Below the pieces are notes generated by a model that was not told where the DNA came from, searched no databases, and saw only the letters and a program-made list of their open reading frames with translations. A DNA stretch of 64,000 nucleotides from JAJDUF01 sp965214295 (GTDB lineage: Bacteria; Chloroflexota; UBA11872; UBA12225; JAJDUF01): the NCBI GenBank assembly GCA_965214295.1, contig OZ243944.1:558001-622000 (forward strand), given 5' to 3'. How positions within the stretch are numbered: the first letter of the stretch is position 1; each line of letters begins with the position of its first letter. Positions 41,070 through 50,328 of the stretch are shown in pieces. A program made the position numbers and the translations under genes.

Positions 41070-42218
41070 TCAGGCCGCCGCGAGGGCGCCGGGCAAGGCC
41101 GCCAGCAAGCGTTCGACATCCGCTTCATCGTTGTACAGGTGACACGACACACGCAAGCGGCCGTCACCACCCCACACCAACACCCCTTCCTCCGCGAGCC
41201 GGGCGGCCAGCGCCCCGGAGTCGACGCCGGCCGGCACAACGCAGGTCGCATTGCCGGCGCGCCGCGCCGGCTGCTCAGGCGTAGTGACCTCCAGCCCGAG
41301 CCGAGCAAAACCGGCCAACACTAGCCCGGTGAGCCGGACACTGTGGGACTCCGGCTGCGCGGCCGGGAACCGACTGAGATAGCCCAGCGCGCTGTCTAGC
41401 AGATACGCGCTCAGGTAGCTCACGTTGGCCGCCTCGAAGCGGCCGGCATGAGTTGGCGCAGTCCACACGTCGGGCTGCTCGAGAGAAAGGGCGTCGGCCC
41501 GCGAGTGCCAGCCCACAATCGGCGGCTCTAGCCCGCCCAGGCGCTGCGGGTCGCGGTAGAACAACGCGATGCCTTGCGTGCCCAGCAGCCACTTGTAGCA
41601 GCTGGAGACCACAATATCGGCCAGTCTCGCCTCGACCGGGACCACACCGGCGCCATGAGTCGCATCCACGAGCAGCAGCGCCCCGGCGCGATCCGCGATG
41701 TCTCGCAGCTGTGCCAAGTCGTGCCGCCGGCCGGTCAGGTAGCTTACTTGGCTGGTGGCAAGCAGCCGGGTGCGCGAGTCAACAGCCGCCGCCAGGTCAT
41801 CCAACGTGTAGTTCCACTGCGAGCCGTCTCGAGGACGGACGACACGCAGCTCTACGCCCCGATCCTTGAGCCTGGTCCACGGGAAGACCAAGGAAGGGAA
41901 CTCGATGGCCTCGACTACGACGGTATCACCCGGTTGCCAGTCCAGGGCGAGCGCGAGGACGTTGACCCCTTCGGTCGTGCTGGACAGGAGGGCCACGGCG
42001 GCGGCGTCCACGCCGAGCAGACCGGCTGCACGCTCCCGCGCTCGTTCTACGGTGGCATCTTTATTCGCTCGCCCCGGCATGCCACCGCTCTGATCGCGAG
42101 CCAGGACCGACAGGATCTCGGTATGGGCAGCGAGCCACGGTGCCTCGCCACCGGCGGCGAGGTGAGTCACCCCTTCCAGCCCAACGAAATCCGAACGTGG
42201 AACCAGTGCTTGGATCAA
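41070..42218 (-). CDS. Class V aminotransferase (cysteine desulfurase/isopenicillin epimerase-like)
   Basis: 382 residues from TTG 42218, supported by AAGGAG seven bases upstream. PLP motifs: LSSTTEGVNVLA, LLVDATHGAGVVPV (Asp/His) and SCYKWLLGTQGIALFYRD with the Schiff-base Lys. No cysteine-desulfurase Cys loop stands out, so an epimerase or aminotransferase role is more likely. Alone between the oxidoreductase and a divergent hydratase. Confidence 0.9.
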   Translation of the reverse strand: MIQALVPRSDFVGLEGVTHLAAGGEAPWLAAHTEILSVLARDQSGGMPGRANKDATVERARERAAGLLGVDAAAVALLSSTTEGVNVLALALDWQPGDTVVVEAIEFPSLVFPWTRLKDRGVELRVVRPRDGSQWNYTLDDLAAAVDSRTRLLATSQVSYLTGRRHDLAQLRDIADRAGALLLVDATHGAGVVPVEARLADIVVSSCYKWLLGTQGIALFYRDPQRLGGLEPPIVGWHSRADALSLEQPDVWTAPTHAGRFEAANVSYLSAYLLDSALGYLSRFPAAQPESHSVRLTGLVLAGFARLGLEVTTPEQPARRAGNATCVVPAGVDSGALAARLAEEGVLVWGGDGRLRVSCHLYNDEADVERLLAALPGALAAA

Positions 42219-42350
42219 CGGTGCGCTCCTTGTGTCAGCCAGAGCCTCCCCTCGACTCGATCCAGGGGTATGATCTGTTCGGCATCATAGCACGGCACGG
42301 CAGCGCCGGTGCGTCTACATCCACGAGTAAAGCTGTCGGAGACACAAGCG

Positions 42351-43082
42351 ATGCAGTCAGCAAGTGACCAGCCACCGGTGCTGGAGCAGCGCGACGGACC
42401 GGTCGCCCGGCTCACCATCAACCGACCACCGGCAGACAACCGCCTGGACAACGCTACAGTACGCGCCCTACTGGCGCACGTCGAAACCCTGGCGGCCGAT
42501 CACGGCATCCGCGCCATCATCCTTACCGCTACCGGGGAGACATTCTCAGCCGGCGCCGACCTCAGCACCATGCAGGACGGAGCCACCGATGCGGTCGGCA
42601 CCTGGCTACGGTGGGGACATCGGCTGACGGATGCTATCGCCGCGCTTCCCCAGCCTACACTCGCCGCCATCAACGGTCTGGCCGCCGGCGCTGGCTTCGA
42701 GCTGGCGCTCGCTACGGACCTGCGCCTACTGGCCCGCGATGCCCGGATTGGCCTGCCGCAAGTGCGTCAGGGGATGATCCCGGCTTGGGGCGGCACCCAA
42801 CGACTGGCGCGTTTGGTTGGGCCGAGCGTTGCAAAGGAACTGATCTATACCGGTCGCCTCGTCGGCGCCGAGGAGGCCCTCCGGCGCGGCCTCGTGAACG
42901 CCGTCCACCCAGGAAACGAGCTGCCGGCCGCCGCGCTGGCACTCGCCCGACAACTCGCCGCGCTACCCCCTGGTGCCATTGCCGGCGCAAAGGAAGCCAT
43001 CAGCTCCGGGCTGGATCGGGACCTCCCTACGGGCAATCAAATCGAAATGGCCGTTTTCGAGCGCCTCTCCGTGCGGAGGTGA
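42351..43082 (+). CDS. Enoyl-CoA hydratase/isomerase family protein
   Basis: 243 residues from ATG 42351 (GGAGA upstream; a GTG 14 codons earlier is possible). Crotonase fold: oxyanion-hole segments TFSAGADLSTM and AAINGLAAGAGFELALATDL; the GGTQRLARLVG block holds the region of the second catalytic Glu (PAWGG here instead of PGAGG, so that Glu position is worth checking). Acts on an acyl-CoA. Divergent from the aminotransferase gene. Confidence 0.9.
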   Translation: MQSASDQPPVLEQRDGPVARLTINRPPADNRLDNATVRALLAHVETLAADHGIRAIILTATGETFSAGADLSTMQDGATDAVGTWLRWGHRLTDAIAALPQPTLAAINGLAAGAGFELALATDLRLLARDARIGLPQVRQGMIPAWGGTQRLARLVGPSVAKELIYTGRLVGAEEALRRGLVNAVHPGNELPAAALALARQLAALPPGAIAGAKEAISSGLDRDLPTGNQIEMAVFERLSVRR

Positions 43083-43248
43083 CCGCACCGCACCCCCCTG
43101 ACCAGTGGCTAGTGGTCAGGGGTCAATGGAACAGGGAGTTCTGCCGTTCGTCATGCCCGCGCCAGGGGGGAATCCGCCCCCGCCACCAGACTCTGGCCGG
43201 CGCCGGAATGGCGGGGTGACGGCGTGAGAGGGGGCTACGCGGGGACCA

Positions 43249-43698
43249 TCACGGCTGCTTGGCGGCCGCGGCGGTGCGGCGGCGTGCCGATGGCGGCGGC
43301 TCATCGAACGGCTCGCCGCGTTGCTCGGCCTGCATCCGTCGTTGGAGCCATGCTTCCCACTCGACATCGTTTTCATGCACCGCTCTGGCAATCTGCTCCT
43401 GCCGTCGTTTCTCGCGCCATTCCTCGAACGCCGCTGCCAACACCATCAGATACCTCCCCGTCTCCGTTACCACCATAGACACGGCCGCCGCCGTGATCGC
43501 CAGTGACGCCAAGTCCCGCCAGAGTGCCGCCGGGCTTTCCACACCCTGCGCCACGGTCCAGATTGTACCCCCACTGAACAGCACGATGAAGAGCGCGAAG
43601 TAGACGTGCTTGACGCCCTTGCTGACGCTCCAGATGGACTCGCGCTGCTCACCGATCACGAGTTGCTGCCGCCGCTCATCGTAGGCGGGTGTCACCAT
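43249..43698 (-). CDS. Small membrane protein, unknown
   Basis: 149 residues from ATG 43698 with GGAGGAGG close upstream. Two hydrophobic segments (about 32-52 and 64-90) followed by a charged, probably helical C-terminal tail with Arg/Glu runs. No known domain. The frame is open further upstream but without supporting start signals. Confidence 0.65.
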   Translation of the reverse strand: MVTPAYDERRQQLVIGEQRESIWSVSKGVKHVYFALFIVLFSGGTIWTVAQGVESPAALWRDLASLAITAAAVSMVVTETGRYLMVLAAAFEEWREKRRQEQIARAVHENDVEWEAWLQRRMQAEQRGEPFDEPPPSARRRTAAAAKQP

Positions 43699-43864
43699 TT
43701 GCCTCCTCCGGACCAACTGGCCGCTCCGGGCAGCGCACCCTCCAGCCAATTTGGCATGTTGTCGCTTCTGGTGCCAATATATCATATACAAATCAGAGTT
43801 GCTACCACCTCCGTACAATCCCCGGCGGTCAGCGTGGCATGCCTCACTCCCGGCCCACTCCGGC

Positions 43865-44818
43865 TTATGAACGCGGCCGCGCCAGCCCGACGCAGGAGAT
43901 CGCCAGTGCCGGAGCGGCCAGCGGTGCCCCACCGCCCGGTGCCACGTACTCCTCCAGGACTGCTACCGGATCGAGCGGGCTGCCCATCCAGTCCCGAAAC
44001 GCCTCATCGAGCCACGTTTCGGGCGCCCCCAATACGATCTCCAAGGCGCGACCTAACACGGCTTGGAAGCGACTACCGTACACGTCCGCAGGGCCGATGG
44101 TCGCGTGCCGGTAGGTGCCATCGGCGGCCAGCATTGCGCCCAGCGGCATACGCTCCGGCGCCGGCCAGATGCCCGGCGCACCCCAGCGGCTGACCTGAGT
44201 ACGCAACGCCTCCCGGTCGGCCACGCTGGCACGGCGCAGCACCGCATCCACCAAGATCGTCTCCAGGTAGTGCATGATGGTCTGGACTTGAAACTCCACG
44301 CCGAGTAATACGTACCAGGCGTTCCACCGCGTCAGCAGATCGAAGGGGCTGCCCTGGGCAAAGCCGGCATCGCACCACGGGCTGCGGCGGCCGAAAGTGT
44401 TGCGCTGTTGTGCCGTCACCATGCGCGCCAGCCGCCCCACGGCGGCGACCGAGTGAACGGGATGAAAGCTCCGCATGGCGTCGGGCCGGCGGCGCAAGGT
44501 CTCGGTAATCAGGCCGACCGTCGAGGGCGTCGTCTCATGGTCATACCAGGAGCCGAACGGTCCGCGCCGCTCGGTGAGCGTAAACGTTGGCACGACGACG
44601 GTCCCGGTCGATCCGACCGCTTCCAGAAACCCGCCGACCACGCCCTCCGGCCCACCGGTGACTTGAGGTGCCAGGTCTGCACCACCGATGCCCATATGAT
44701 CGTGCAGACCTGGCGCCGTCACTTGGCCCATGCTCTTGAGCGAGCTATGGAAAAAGACGGTCTCGCCCGCCGTGATACCGAGCGCATGCAGGCCCGCCGT
44801 TACATCTGCTGTTGTCAC
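43865..44818 (-). CDS. AAC(3)-family aminoglycoside N3'-acetyltransferase-like protein
   Basis: 317 residues from GTG 44818. AAC(3)/YokD fold signatures: ETVFFHSSLKSMG, GTVVVPTFTL, RRRPDAMRSFHPVHSVAAVG and FDLLTRWNAWYVLLGVEF. Members of this family acetylate aminoglycosides, but many environmental homologs have other substrates, so resistance should not be assumed. The N-terminal 67 codons of the longer frame run through the nested palindromes and were excluded. Confidence 0.85.
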   Translation of the reverse strand: MTTADVTAGLHALGITAGETVFFHSSLKSMGQVTAPGLHDHMGIGGADLAPQVTGGPEGVVGGFLEAVGSTGTVVVPTFTLTERRGPFGSWYDHETTPSTVGLITETLRRRPDAMRSFHPVHSVAAVGRLARMVTAQQRNTFGRRSPWCDAGFAQGSPFDLLTRWNAWYVLLGVEFQVQTIMHYLETILVDAVLRRASVADREALRTQVSRWGAPGIWPAPERMPLGAMLAADGTYRHATIGPADVYGSRFQAVLGRALEIVLGAPETWLDEAFRDWMGSPLDPVAVLEEYVAPGGGAPLAAPALAISCVGLARPRS

Positions 44819-44922
44819 CGGAGGCACCCCCCTCACACCGTCATTCCCGCGCAAGAATGGTACCCCGTCCGACAGACTCCCCCTCTCTATCGCTTGGCGA
44901 TGGTGCGGGGGCCGGGTGACGA

Positions 44923-45037
44923 GCCAACGCCGCCCCACTCGCGGGCCAAAACTCCGGCGGTCGCAGGCCCCCACTGTCTGCCCAGCATGGCCGGAGTTTT
45001 GGCCCGCGACACCTGGCACTATCCGTGCGGCGTTGGC
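44923..45037. repeat. Nested palindromic elements
   Basis: Outer arms GCCAACGCCGC (44923-44933) and GCGGCGTTGGC (45027-45037) belong to the guaA-type family. Inserted in its loop is a second palindrome with perfect 18-bp arms (44941-44958, 44990-45007) and a 31-nt loop. That loop is the reverse complement of the one at 24512-24542 apart from a few bases, so the inner unit is a separate mobile-looking family in opposite orientation. Confidence 0.85.
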
Positions 45038-45098
45038 CCGTTAGGGAGTGAGGCCTGAGGGAGCTTGCCCCTGAAGACGGATACTTTGCAGCCACGCC

Positions 45099-46673
45099 CT
45101 AATCCTGCCGCACCCAACGGTTCTCGAAGCGGTCGCGGGGCTGCCAGCCCAGCAGCCGCTTGGCCTTCTCGTTCGAGACGTACCCGTGGGGCAGGTCTGC
45201 ATTGATCAGGAAAATCTCGAACGGCCGCGGTAGCGACGGCACCTCCAGCCCCCGTCGCAAGGCCAGCGCCGCATCGTTCCAGGATACCGTGAACGAATTG
45301 ATACCGTCCCTACTCTCCTCGACGGTCGCCGGGTTGGCGAAGTGGTTGAAGTAGAAGGTCGGCACCTCCAGCCCATAGGCTTCCGCAAACGTGCGTACTA
45401 TTTCTTCCCCCATATACTTGCTGTGGAGATAGACCAGCACACCCGGCCGCATCGGGACGTCGGACCCCACGCCGGAGTTCCAGCGGTAGCCCGCGATCTG
45501 CTCCTGCATCACCATCTGCGGGCCGGTATGCACCACGCGCCGGATGCCCTGCGCCACGGCCGCCCGCATCACGTTATAGGCCCCCAGGCAATTCACCTTG
45601 AAAGCCCGCTCCGCCTCAGGCCGGAACACCGTGCAGTTGACTATCACATCCATCCCCGCGCACGCCGCCAGCACCTGCTCATAGTCCGTCACATCCACCT
45701 CGCGCGTCTCGTGCGGCGGCCCCAAGATGGTCGGCAGCGGCGCCCCCGCCGACTGCGGCTCGTTCGCCGCGATGATCTCGGCCAGCGGCCGCAAGTCCGT
45801 CAGCCGCACCGTATGCGTCTCCGCTAACAGCGGCGCCGTCGCCGACGCCAGCGGTCCGCCCGCTCCGAACACCACCACCTTTCGCATCGGCCGCGACCGC
45901 ACCGCTGGCAGCGTCGGGGCCGCCGGCGGGTGCCGCCAGTCCTCCGTCCACCAGGCCCGGAAGTCATGCTGCGGCGCATATCCCAACGGTGCCTCACCCG
46001 CCGCTACCAGCGGAACTCGTGTGCGCGGTCCGGCCGCTATGATGTGGTACACCCACCAGCCGGTCGCCGGCTCGTCCTCCCCCGGCGTGAATCCCACCGC
46101 CCGCTCGAAGGCTTGCACCGCGTCATCCACGTGCAGCCAGCGCCCATCGAACGGCTGCCCCTCGATGTCGGACTCATCCACGATCTCGCCGAGACGCAAA
46201 CCGACTATCCGCAGCGGCAGCACGCGGGCCAGCTCGCGTGCGCTGCACTCGGCCAGATAGGGCGCGAGGTGTTCCAGGGTAGGGGCTGGCCGAGGCGCCC
46301 ACTGCTCGGTGACGTGCCAGGCGCCGGGGTAGGCTGCGAAGAGGTCCAGGGTGCTTCCGAGCACGACTGTCTGCACACCGGCCTCGGCAGCGGCCAGCAG
46401 GAGATGGTAGCTGCCACGGGTGGCATCGTCGAGCCGTTCGAGGTCGCTGATAGTCGCCGGAGCGACGGGAGCAAGATGGACGAGCACGTCGGCGTCGACG
46501 ACGGCTTGCTCGGCAAAGGCGGGGTCGCGCAGATCGCCGACGAGATGATCTTGGGACGGGGCACCATCGGAGAGGGGGATGGCATCCACGGTGCGGACCT
46601 GGTGGGTGCCCTGCCAGCGGGCAGCGAGCGCTTGCCCCAGCCGCCCGGCGCCGCCGGTGATCGCTATACGCAT
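45099..46673 (-). CDS. Fusion of two NAD-dependent epimerase/dehydratase (extended SDR) domains
   Basis: 524 residues from ATG 46673, GGAGG nine bases upstream. First domain: MRIAITGGAGRLGQAL, with WLHVDDAVQAFERAV near its end. Second domain starts at about 268: KVVVFGAGGPLASATAPLLA, VDVTDYEQVLAACAGMDVIV, a YLHSKYMGEE active-site YxxxK, and GYVSNEKAKRLLGWQPRD at the end. The first domain lacks an obvious YxxxK (it has YLAECSARE). The proteins resemble uronate dehydrogenase and UDP-sugar epimerases. A duplication-fusion with perhaps only one active half. Confidence 0.82.
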   Translation of the reverse strand: MRIAITGGAGRLGQALAARWQGTHQVRTVDAIPLSDGAPSQDHLVGDLRDPAFAEQAVVDADVLVHLAPVAPATISDLERLDDATRGSYHLLLAAAEAGVQTVVLGSTLDLFAAYPGAWHVTEQWAPRPAPTLEHLAPYLAECSARELARVLPLRIVGLRLGEIVDESDIEGQPFDGRWLHVDDAVQAFERAVGFTPGEDEPATGWWVYHIIAAGPRTRVPLVAAGEAPLGYAPQHDFRAWWTEDWRHPPAAPTLPAVRSRPMRKVVVFGAGGPLASATAPLLAETHTVRLTDLRPLAEIIAANEPQSAGAPLPTILGPPHETREVDVTDYEQVLAACAGMDVIVNCTVFRPEAERAFKVNCLGAYNVMRAAVAQGIRRVVHTGPQMVMQEQIAGYRWNSGVGSDVPMRPGVLVYLHSKYMGEEIVRTFAEAYGLEVPTFYFNHFANPATVEESRDGINSFTVSWNDAALALRRGLEVPSLPRPFEIFLINADLPHGYVSNEKAKRLLGWQPRDRFENRWVRQD

Positions 46674-47047
46674 CTCTCCTAGCCTCCTTACTGATCGCTT
46701 GTCGTCGTGTCTTTCGGATCGTCGGACACACTGTAGCACCGCAAGCCGAGCATTGGCGGCCCCGTCGGAGCACGGGCGTCCTGCTCGCACACCCCGTCAT
46801 TCCGGCGTGATTGATTCATCGCGCCCCCACGAATCGGCCCGTACCCACTTTTATCAACATCAGGCTTACCAGCGTGTAAGGATGGGCAGGATACACAGCC
46901 CGTAATCCTGTCTATCCTCTAATCCTGTGAATCCTGATGCTGACGCTGACCGGAGGTGAGGCACAGCCGACCTGCTATGCTTGGTGCCTACATCCCGCCG
47001 GGGTACGGGCCGGAGCCGTGCCACACCTGACACAATCCGCGCGACTC
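46674..47047. other. Intergenic region with weak repeats
   Basis: 374 bp. A CGTCATTCCGGCG half-REP near 46796, then an AATCCTG-type series (46910-46940) also present near 8930. No gene seen in either strand. Right part leads into the palindrome at 47048. Confidence 0.45.
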
Positions 47048-47106
47048 TGCCTAGCCCAAACTGCACCGCAGTTGAAACGGTTGGATCGTGCAGTTTGGGC
47101 TAGGCA
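47048..47106. repeat. Palindromic element upstream of a DapA-like gene
   Basis: Perfect 19-bp arms (47048-47066, 47088-47106) and a 21-nt loop; inner arm ends GCAC/GTGC as in guaA and the sialidase-like gene. It ends 11 bp before the AGGAGG serving GTG 47133, so the hairpin would be in the leader. Confidence 0.85.
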
Positions 47107-47132
47107 TCCGGCCCATCAGGAGGCAGGTAGTC

Positions 47133-48059
47133 GTGGCTGCAACACAGACACCCGCACATAACCCGTCCCACTGGCAGGGAATCTTCACCATCCCGGTTAC
47201 CCCGTTCGATGACCAAGGCGACCTCGACCTGGACTCGCTCCGGCGCCAGCTGGACTTCTGTCTGGAAGCCGGCGCTCACGGCATCGTCCACCCGGTCATG
47301 GCCTCCGAGTGGTTCACGCTGACCGATCAGGAGCGCATCCGCCTCCTACCGCTGGTCGCCGGACACATCGCCGGCCGCGTACCGTTCGTGGCTGGCGTGT
47401 CCGGGGTGAGCGTGTCGGCCGCCAGCTATTTCGCCGCCGCGGCGCGCGATGCCGGCGCCGACGCCATAATCGCAATGCCACCGGTGCTCGCCAAGCTCCC
47501 ACCCGCGGAGCTACTGCGCTACTACGAGGCGATCTCCGATACGGCGCAACTCCCCGTGTGTATCCAAAACGCTCCGGTTGCGCCGATCAACCCCGATCTG
47601 GTCAGTCGCCTGGTGCGCGAAGTCGCGCACGTACATTATGTCAAAGAGGAGGTTGAGCCGGCGCATCATAATATCCGGCGCCGGCTCGAAGTCGGCGACT
47701 CGAAGGTCTGGGGCGTATTCGGCGGCGCCGGCGGCCAGAACTTCATTGATGAGCTGGCGCGCGGTGCGAGTGGCACGATGCCCGCCCCCCACTTCACCGA
47801 CGTTCTGAGGCAGATCTACGACCTGTACGCAGCCGGCGATCTCGCCGCTGCCCGCGAGCTACACATGCGGCTGATGCCCGGCCTCCAACGGGAGCGGTTG
47901 AGCGGCGTGCCATTCGACAAGGAAGTGCTCGTCAGACGAGGGGTGATCCGCAGTGCGCGCAACCGCGGCGCCGGCACACCGCTCGACGCCTACGACTACC
48001 AGGAGTTGGATGCACTGTGGCCCCACCTGCAATCGCTATTCACCTGGCAAGCAAACTAG
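47133..48059 (+). CDS. DapA/N-acetylneuraminate lyase family aldolase (2)
   Basis: 308 residues from GTG 47133, AGGAGG nine bases upstream. IFTIPVTPFDDQGDLDLDSL, AHGIVHPVMASEW, ADAIIAMPPVL, ISDTAQLPVCIQNAP and HYVKEEVEP with the Schiff-base Lys. Family members cleave or dehydrate 2-keto-3-deoxy sugar acids. A usual G-T-T-G-E is V-M-A-S-E here. Different subgroup from the copy at 37504. Stop TAG is formed with the first base of the MITE. Confidence 0.88.
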   Translation: MAATQTPAHNPSHWQGIFTIPVTPFDDQGDLDLDSLRRQLDFCLEAGAHGIVHPVMASEWFTLTDQERIRLLPLVAGHIAGRVPFVAGVSGVSVSAASYFAAAARDAGADAIIAMPPVLAKLPPAELLRYYEAISDTAQLPVCIQNAPVAPINPDLVSRLVREVAHVHYVKEEVEPAHHNIRRRLEVGDSKVWGVFGGAGGQNFIDELARGASGTMPAPHFTDVLRQIYDLYAAGDLAAARELHMRLMPGLQRERLSGVPFDKEVLVRRGVIRSARNRGAGTPLDAYDYQELDALWPHLQSLFTWQAN

Positions 48060-48231
48060 GGCGTGTTCACACAACCGCTCCCATATCGCCATAATGTCAC
48101 CCTGAACGCAGTGCAGGGGCTCAACTCCTTGTCGTGAGCACCGGTTTGGGTCAGCGGGCGCTTGAGCTTCCGCGCTGCGCCCGCAATGACCGGCTGACAG
48201 GAGCAGCGGGCAGCTTAGTGTGAACACGCCC
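48059..48231. mobile_element. MITE, copy 2
   Basis: 173 bp, same 14-bp terminal repeats and nearly the same interior as 33783-33981, without the partial duplication. TA on the left, CA on the right, so one flank has changed. It lies between the DapA-like stop and a truncated membrane-protein gene. Confidence 0.85.
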
Positions 48232-48247
48232 CACCTACCCACTTGCC

Positions 48248-48832
48248 GTGCTGGGCACCGAGTTGATCTGGTCCGGCCGGGCGCGGCGCGGCGTAGGTCT
48301 GCTTGCACTTAGTCTCGGCACCTCCGGCCTAGGAGCGCATCTGCAAAACACCCACATGGCCTATGGGTCTCGGCGTTGGGAGACTGCTGACGCTGACGCT
48401 GCGATTGCACGGATAGCCACTGCCGAGCAGGGAGGCTTCACGACCCATACCGACTACGTTGCTGGTGCGCTCCCCGCAGCCAGCCCCGGTGAGGACCCGC
48501 TGCCGGCGCGTGTGATGCGCCGCAGTGCGGAGGAAGTACAGGTCACACTCGCGGCGCCTAGCCGGACCCCGGTCCTCATGGTGCTGCTGGATAGCTACCA
48601 CCCGGACTGGCAGGCCATGGTGGACGGGGAGCGCCGCTCCGTGCTGCGCGTGAACGGAGTGTTTCGCGGCGTGCTCCTCGCGCCGGGTGAAACACAAGTG
48701 AATTTCCGCTATGAGCCGCACTGGTTTCCGTGGTTGCCGGCCAGCGCCGCGGCCGTCGCTCTGGTTATGGTCCTGTCGCTGCTGCCAACCAGCCGCATGC
48801 GCCGGGTCATCCGGCGCGTTGCCCGCGGATGA
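48248..48832 (+). pseudogene. C-terminal fragment of a YfhO-like membrane protein
   Basis: About 194 codons with no ribosome-binding site before the first GTG. The block VLLDSYHPDWQAMVDGERRS, then VNGVFRGVLLAPGETQVNFR, is the C-terminal beta domain of large YfhO-type membrane proteins, followed by one membrane helix (AAAVALVMVLSLL) and a basic end. The ten or so upstream membrane helices are missing; the MITE sits at the break. Likely a decaying gene. Confidence 0.7.
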
Positions 48833-48956
48833 TCGGCGCCGATGAGTCACCTGCTACCATTCCCAGCGAACCACCGGACCCAACGATCCGATTTTCGGAT
48901 GCGCGGACCAAGCGCAATTTGCGAGCGTGCGTGGCGATCAATTCGGAGAGAGCGGC

Positions 48957-50138
48957 ATGGCAGCAGTAGTCGGACCTGCGAGGAAGGGGACCGTAGCCGG
49001 CACGGGTAATGGCGTGTGGCCAAGCATCCGGATGGAACCGGAAAATCTGCCAGCCCCGGGCGATGCTGTAGAGGACTTGGAGACGCCGGTACTGGTGGTG
49101 GACCTCGACCGGATGGAAGCCAACATCCGGTTTGTGCAGGCGTACTGCGAGCGGCTGGGAATACGTAATCGTATCCACATCAAGACGCACAAAATACCGC
49201 AGATTGCGGCGCGACAAGTGGCGGCCGGAGCAACCGGAATCACGGTGCAGAAGCTCGGCGAGGCAGAGGTGTTCGCCGCGTCCGGCCTCGGGTTCGACGA
49301 CATCTTCCTTCCCTACAACCTGCTCGGCGCGGTGAAGCTCCGCCGGCTACGCGCGTTCCTCGAACGCTACCCGGAGATCGATCTGAGCCTCACCTGTGAC
49401 AGCGCGGTCGTTGCCGAGGGCCTGAACAAAGTGGCGAGAGCTTCCGGCCGCCATCTCAAGGTGTGGGTAGAGTGTGACGCCGGGCTGGGCCGCGCCGGCG
49501 TCACGCAGCCCGGCCAAGCGCTCGATCTGGCCCGCATCATCGAGCAGCTTCCTGGCCTGACGTTCGGCGGCCTGATGTCGTTCACTGCCGCTGCCGCGCC
49601 GAGTGTAGCGTTCATGGCCGCAGCCCTCGCGGTGTTCGCCCACGCCGGCCGGCCGGCGCCGGAAATCACGATGGGCGGCACGCGGCAGCTGCGCTGGGTG
49701 CAGCAGGTGCCGGGAGTTACCGAGCACCGGCCCGGCACCTACGTCTTTCACGACCGCCAGACCGTGTTGCAGGGCGGCTGGTCGTTCGACGATTGCGCCG
49801 GCACCGTGCGTACAACAGTGGTCAGCCGGCCAACGGCGGAGCGCGGCATCCTCGACGCCGGCTCGAAAGCCATCACGCCGGAGACCATGGGCCTCGACGG
49901 CTTACTCGGTCATATCGTGGAATACCCGGCGGCGCACTTGTATCGGCTCTCCGAGGAGCATGGCTACGCGGACTTCTCCGCCTACCCGGCCTCCGAGCGA
50001 CCGCAGATAGGAGACGTGCTCGCAGTGGTTCCCAACCACATCTGCACCACGGTCAACATGTACAACTGGCTCGTCGGCGCGCGGAACGGTCGGGTTGAGG
50101 TCGTGTGGCCGGTCGCCGCCCGCGGCCGGGTGCGCTAG
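48957..50138 (+). CDS. D-threonine aldolase/D-serine dehydratase-like alanine-racemase-fold protein
   Basis: 393 residues from ATG 48957 (GGAGAG upstream). LETPVLVVDLDRMEANI start of the PLP barrel, IHIKTHKIPQIAARQ with the PLP Lys, GAGRAG-like CDAGLGRAGV, and a C-terminal metal site VVPNHICTTVN (His, Cys). The family splits D-3-hydroxy amino acids or dehydrates D-Ser. Its neighbours do not show which. Single gene with its own leader. Confidence 0.9.
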   Translation: MAAVVGPARKGTVAGTGNGVWPSIRMEPENLPAPGDAVEDLETPVLVVDLDRMEANIRFVQAYCERLGIRNRIHIKTHKIPQIAARQVAAGATGITVQKLGEAEVFAASGLGFDDIFLPYNLLGAVKLRRLRAFLERYPEIDLSLTCDSAVVAEGLNKVARASGRHLKVWVECDAGLGRAGVTQPGQALDLARIIEQLPGLTFGGLMSFTAAAAPSVAFMAAALAVFAHAGRPAPEITMGGTRQLRWVQQVPGVTEHRPGTYVFHDRQTVLQGGWSFDDCAGTVRTTVVSRPTAERGILDAGSKAITPETMGLDGLLGHIVEYPAAHLYRLSEEHGYADFSAYPASERPQIGDVLAVVPNHICTTVNMYNWLVGARNGRVEVVWPVAARGRVR

Positions 50139-50143
50139 ATCGG

Positions 50144-50170
50144 CCGCGGCAGCCGCGGCAGCCGCGGCAG
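50144..50170 (+). repeat. Three tandem copies of CCGCGGCAG
   Basis: Perfect 9-bp unit repeated three times right after the stop of the D-threonine aldolase-like gene. It forms the left edge of a leader segment (to about 50240) that recurs, less perfectly and with one unit, at about 51910-52000 before the paralogous binding-protein gene. Confidence 0.8.
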
Positions 50171-50328
50171 TCGGTATCAGGAATATGGCACACCGGCCGC
50201 CGGGACTTTGGGCTTTTGCTGCCCTTCGGTGACAGGTGGTACCCTAGGCCGCGGCTGGCTCTCGGCCGAGTGGGCGTAGTCATACGCCCACAGGAGGAAG
50301 CAGGAGGCACCGGGAAGGAGGCACCGGG

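Noticed and set aside
43865..44818. Calling the AAC(3)-like gene an antibiotic-resistance determinant
   Set aside because: Environmental members of this fold often do not modify aminoglycosides; no resistance context such as an integron.
50144..50170. CCGCGGCAG triplet repeat considered as an iteron origin
   Set aside because: Only three 9-bp units, no AT-rich unwinding region or Rep gene; simple tandem expansion is enough.
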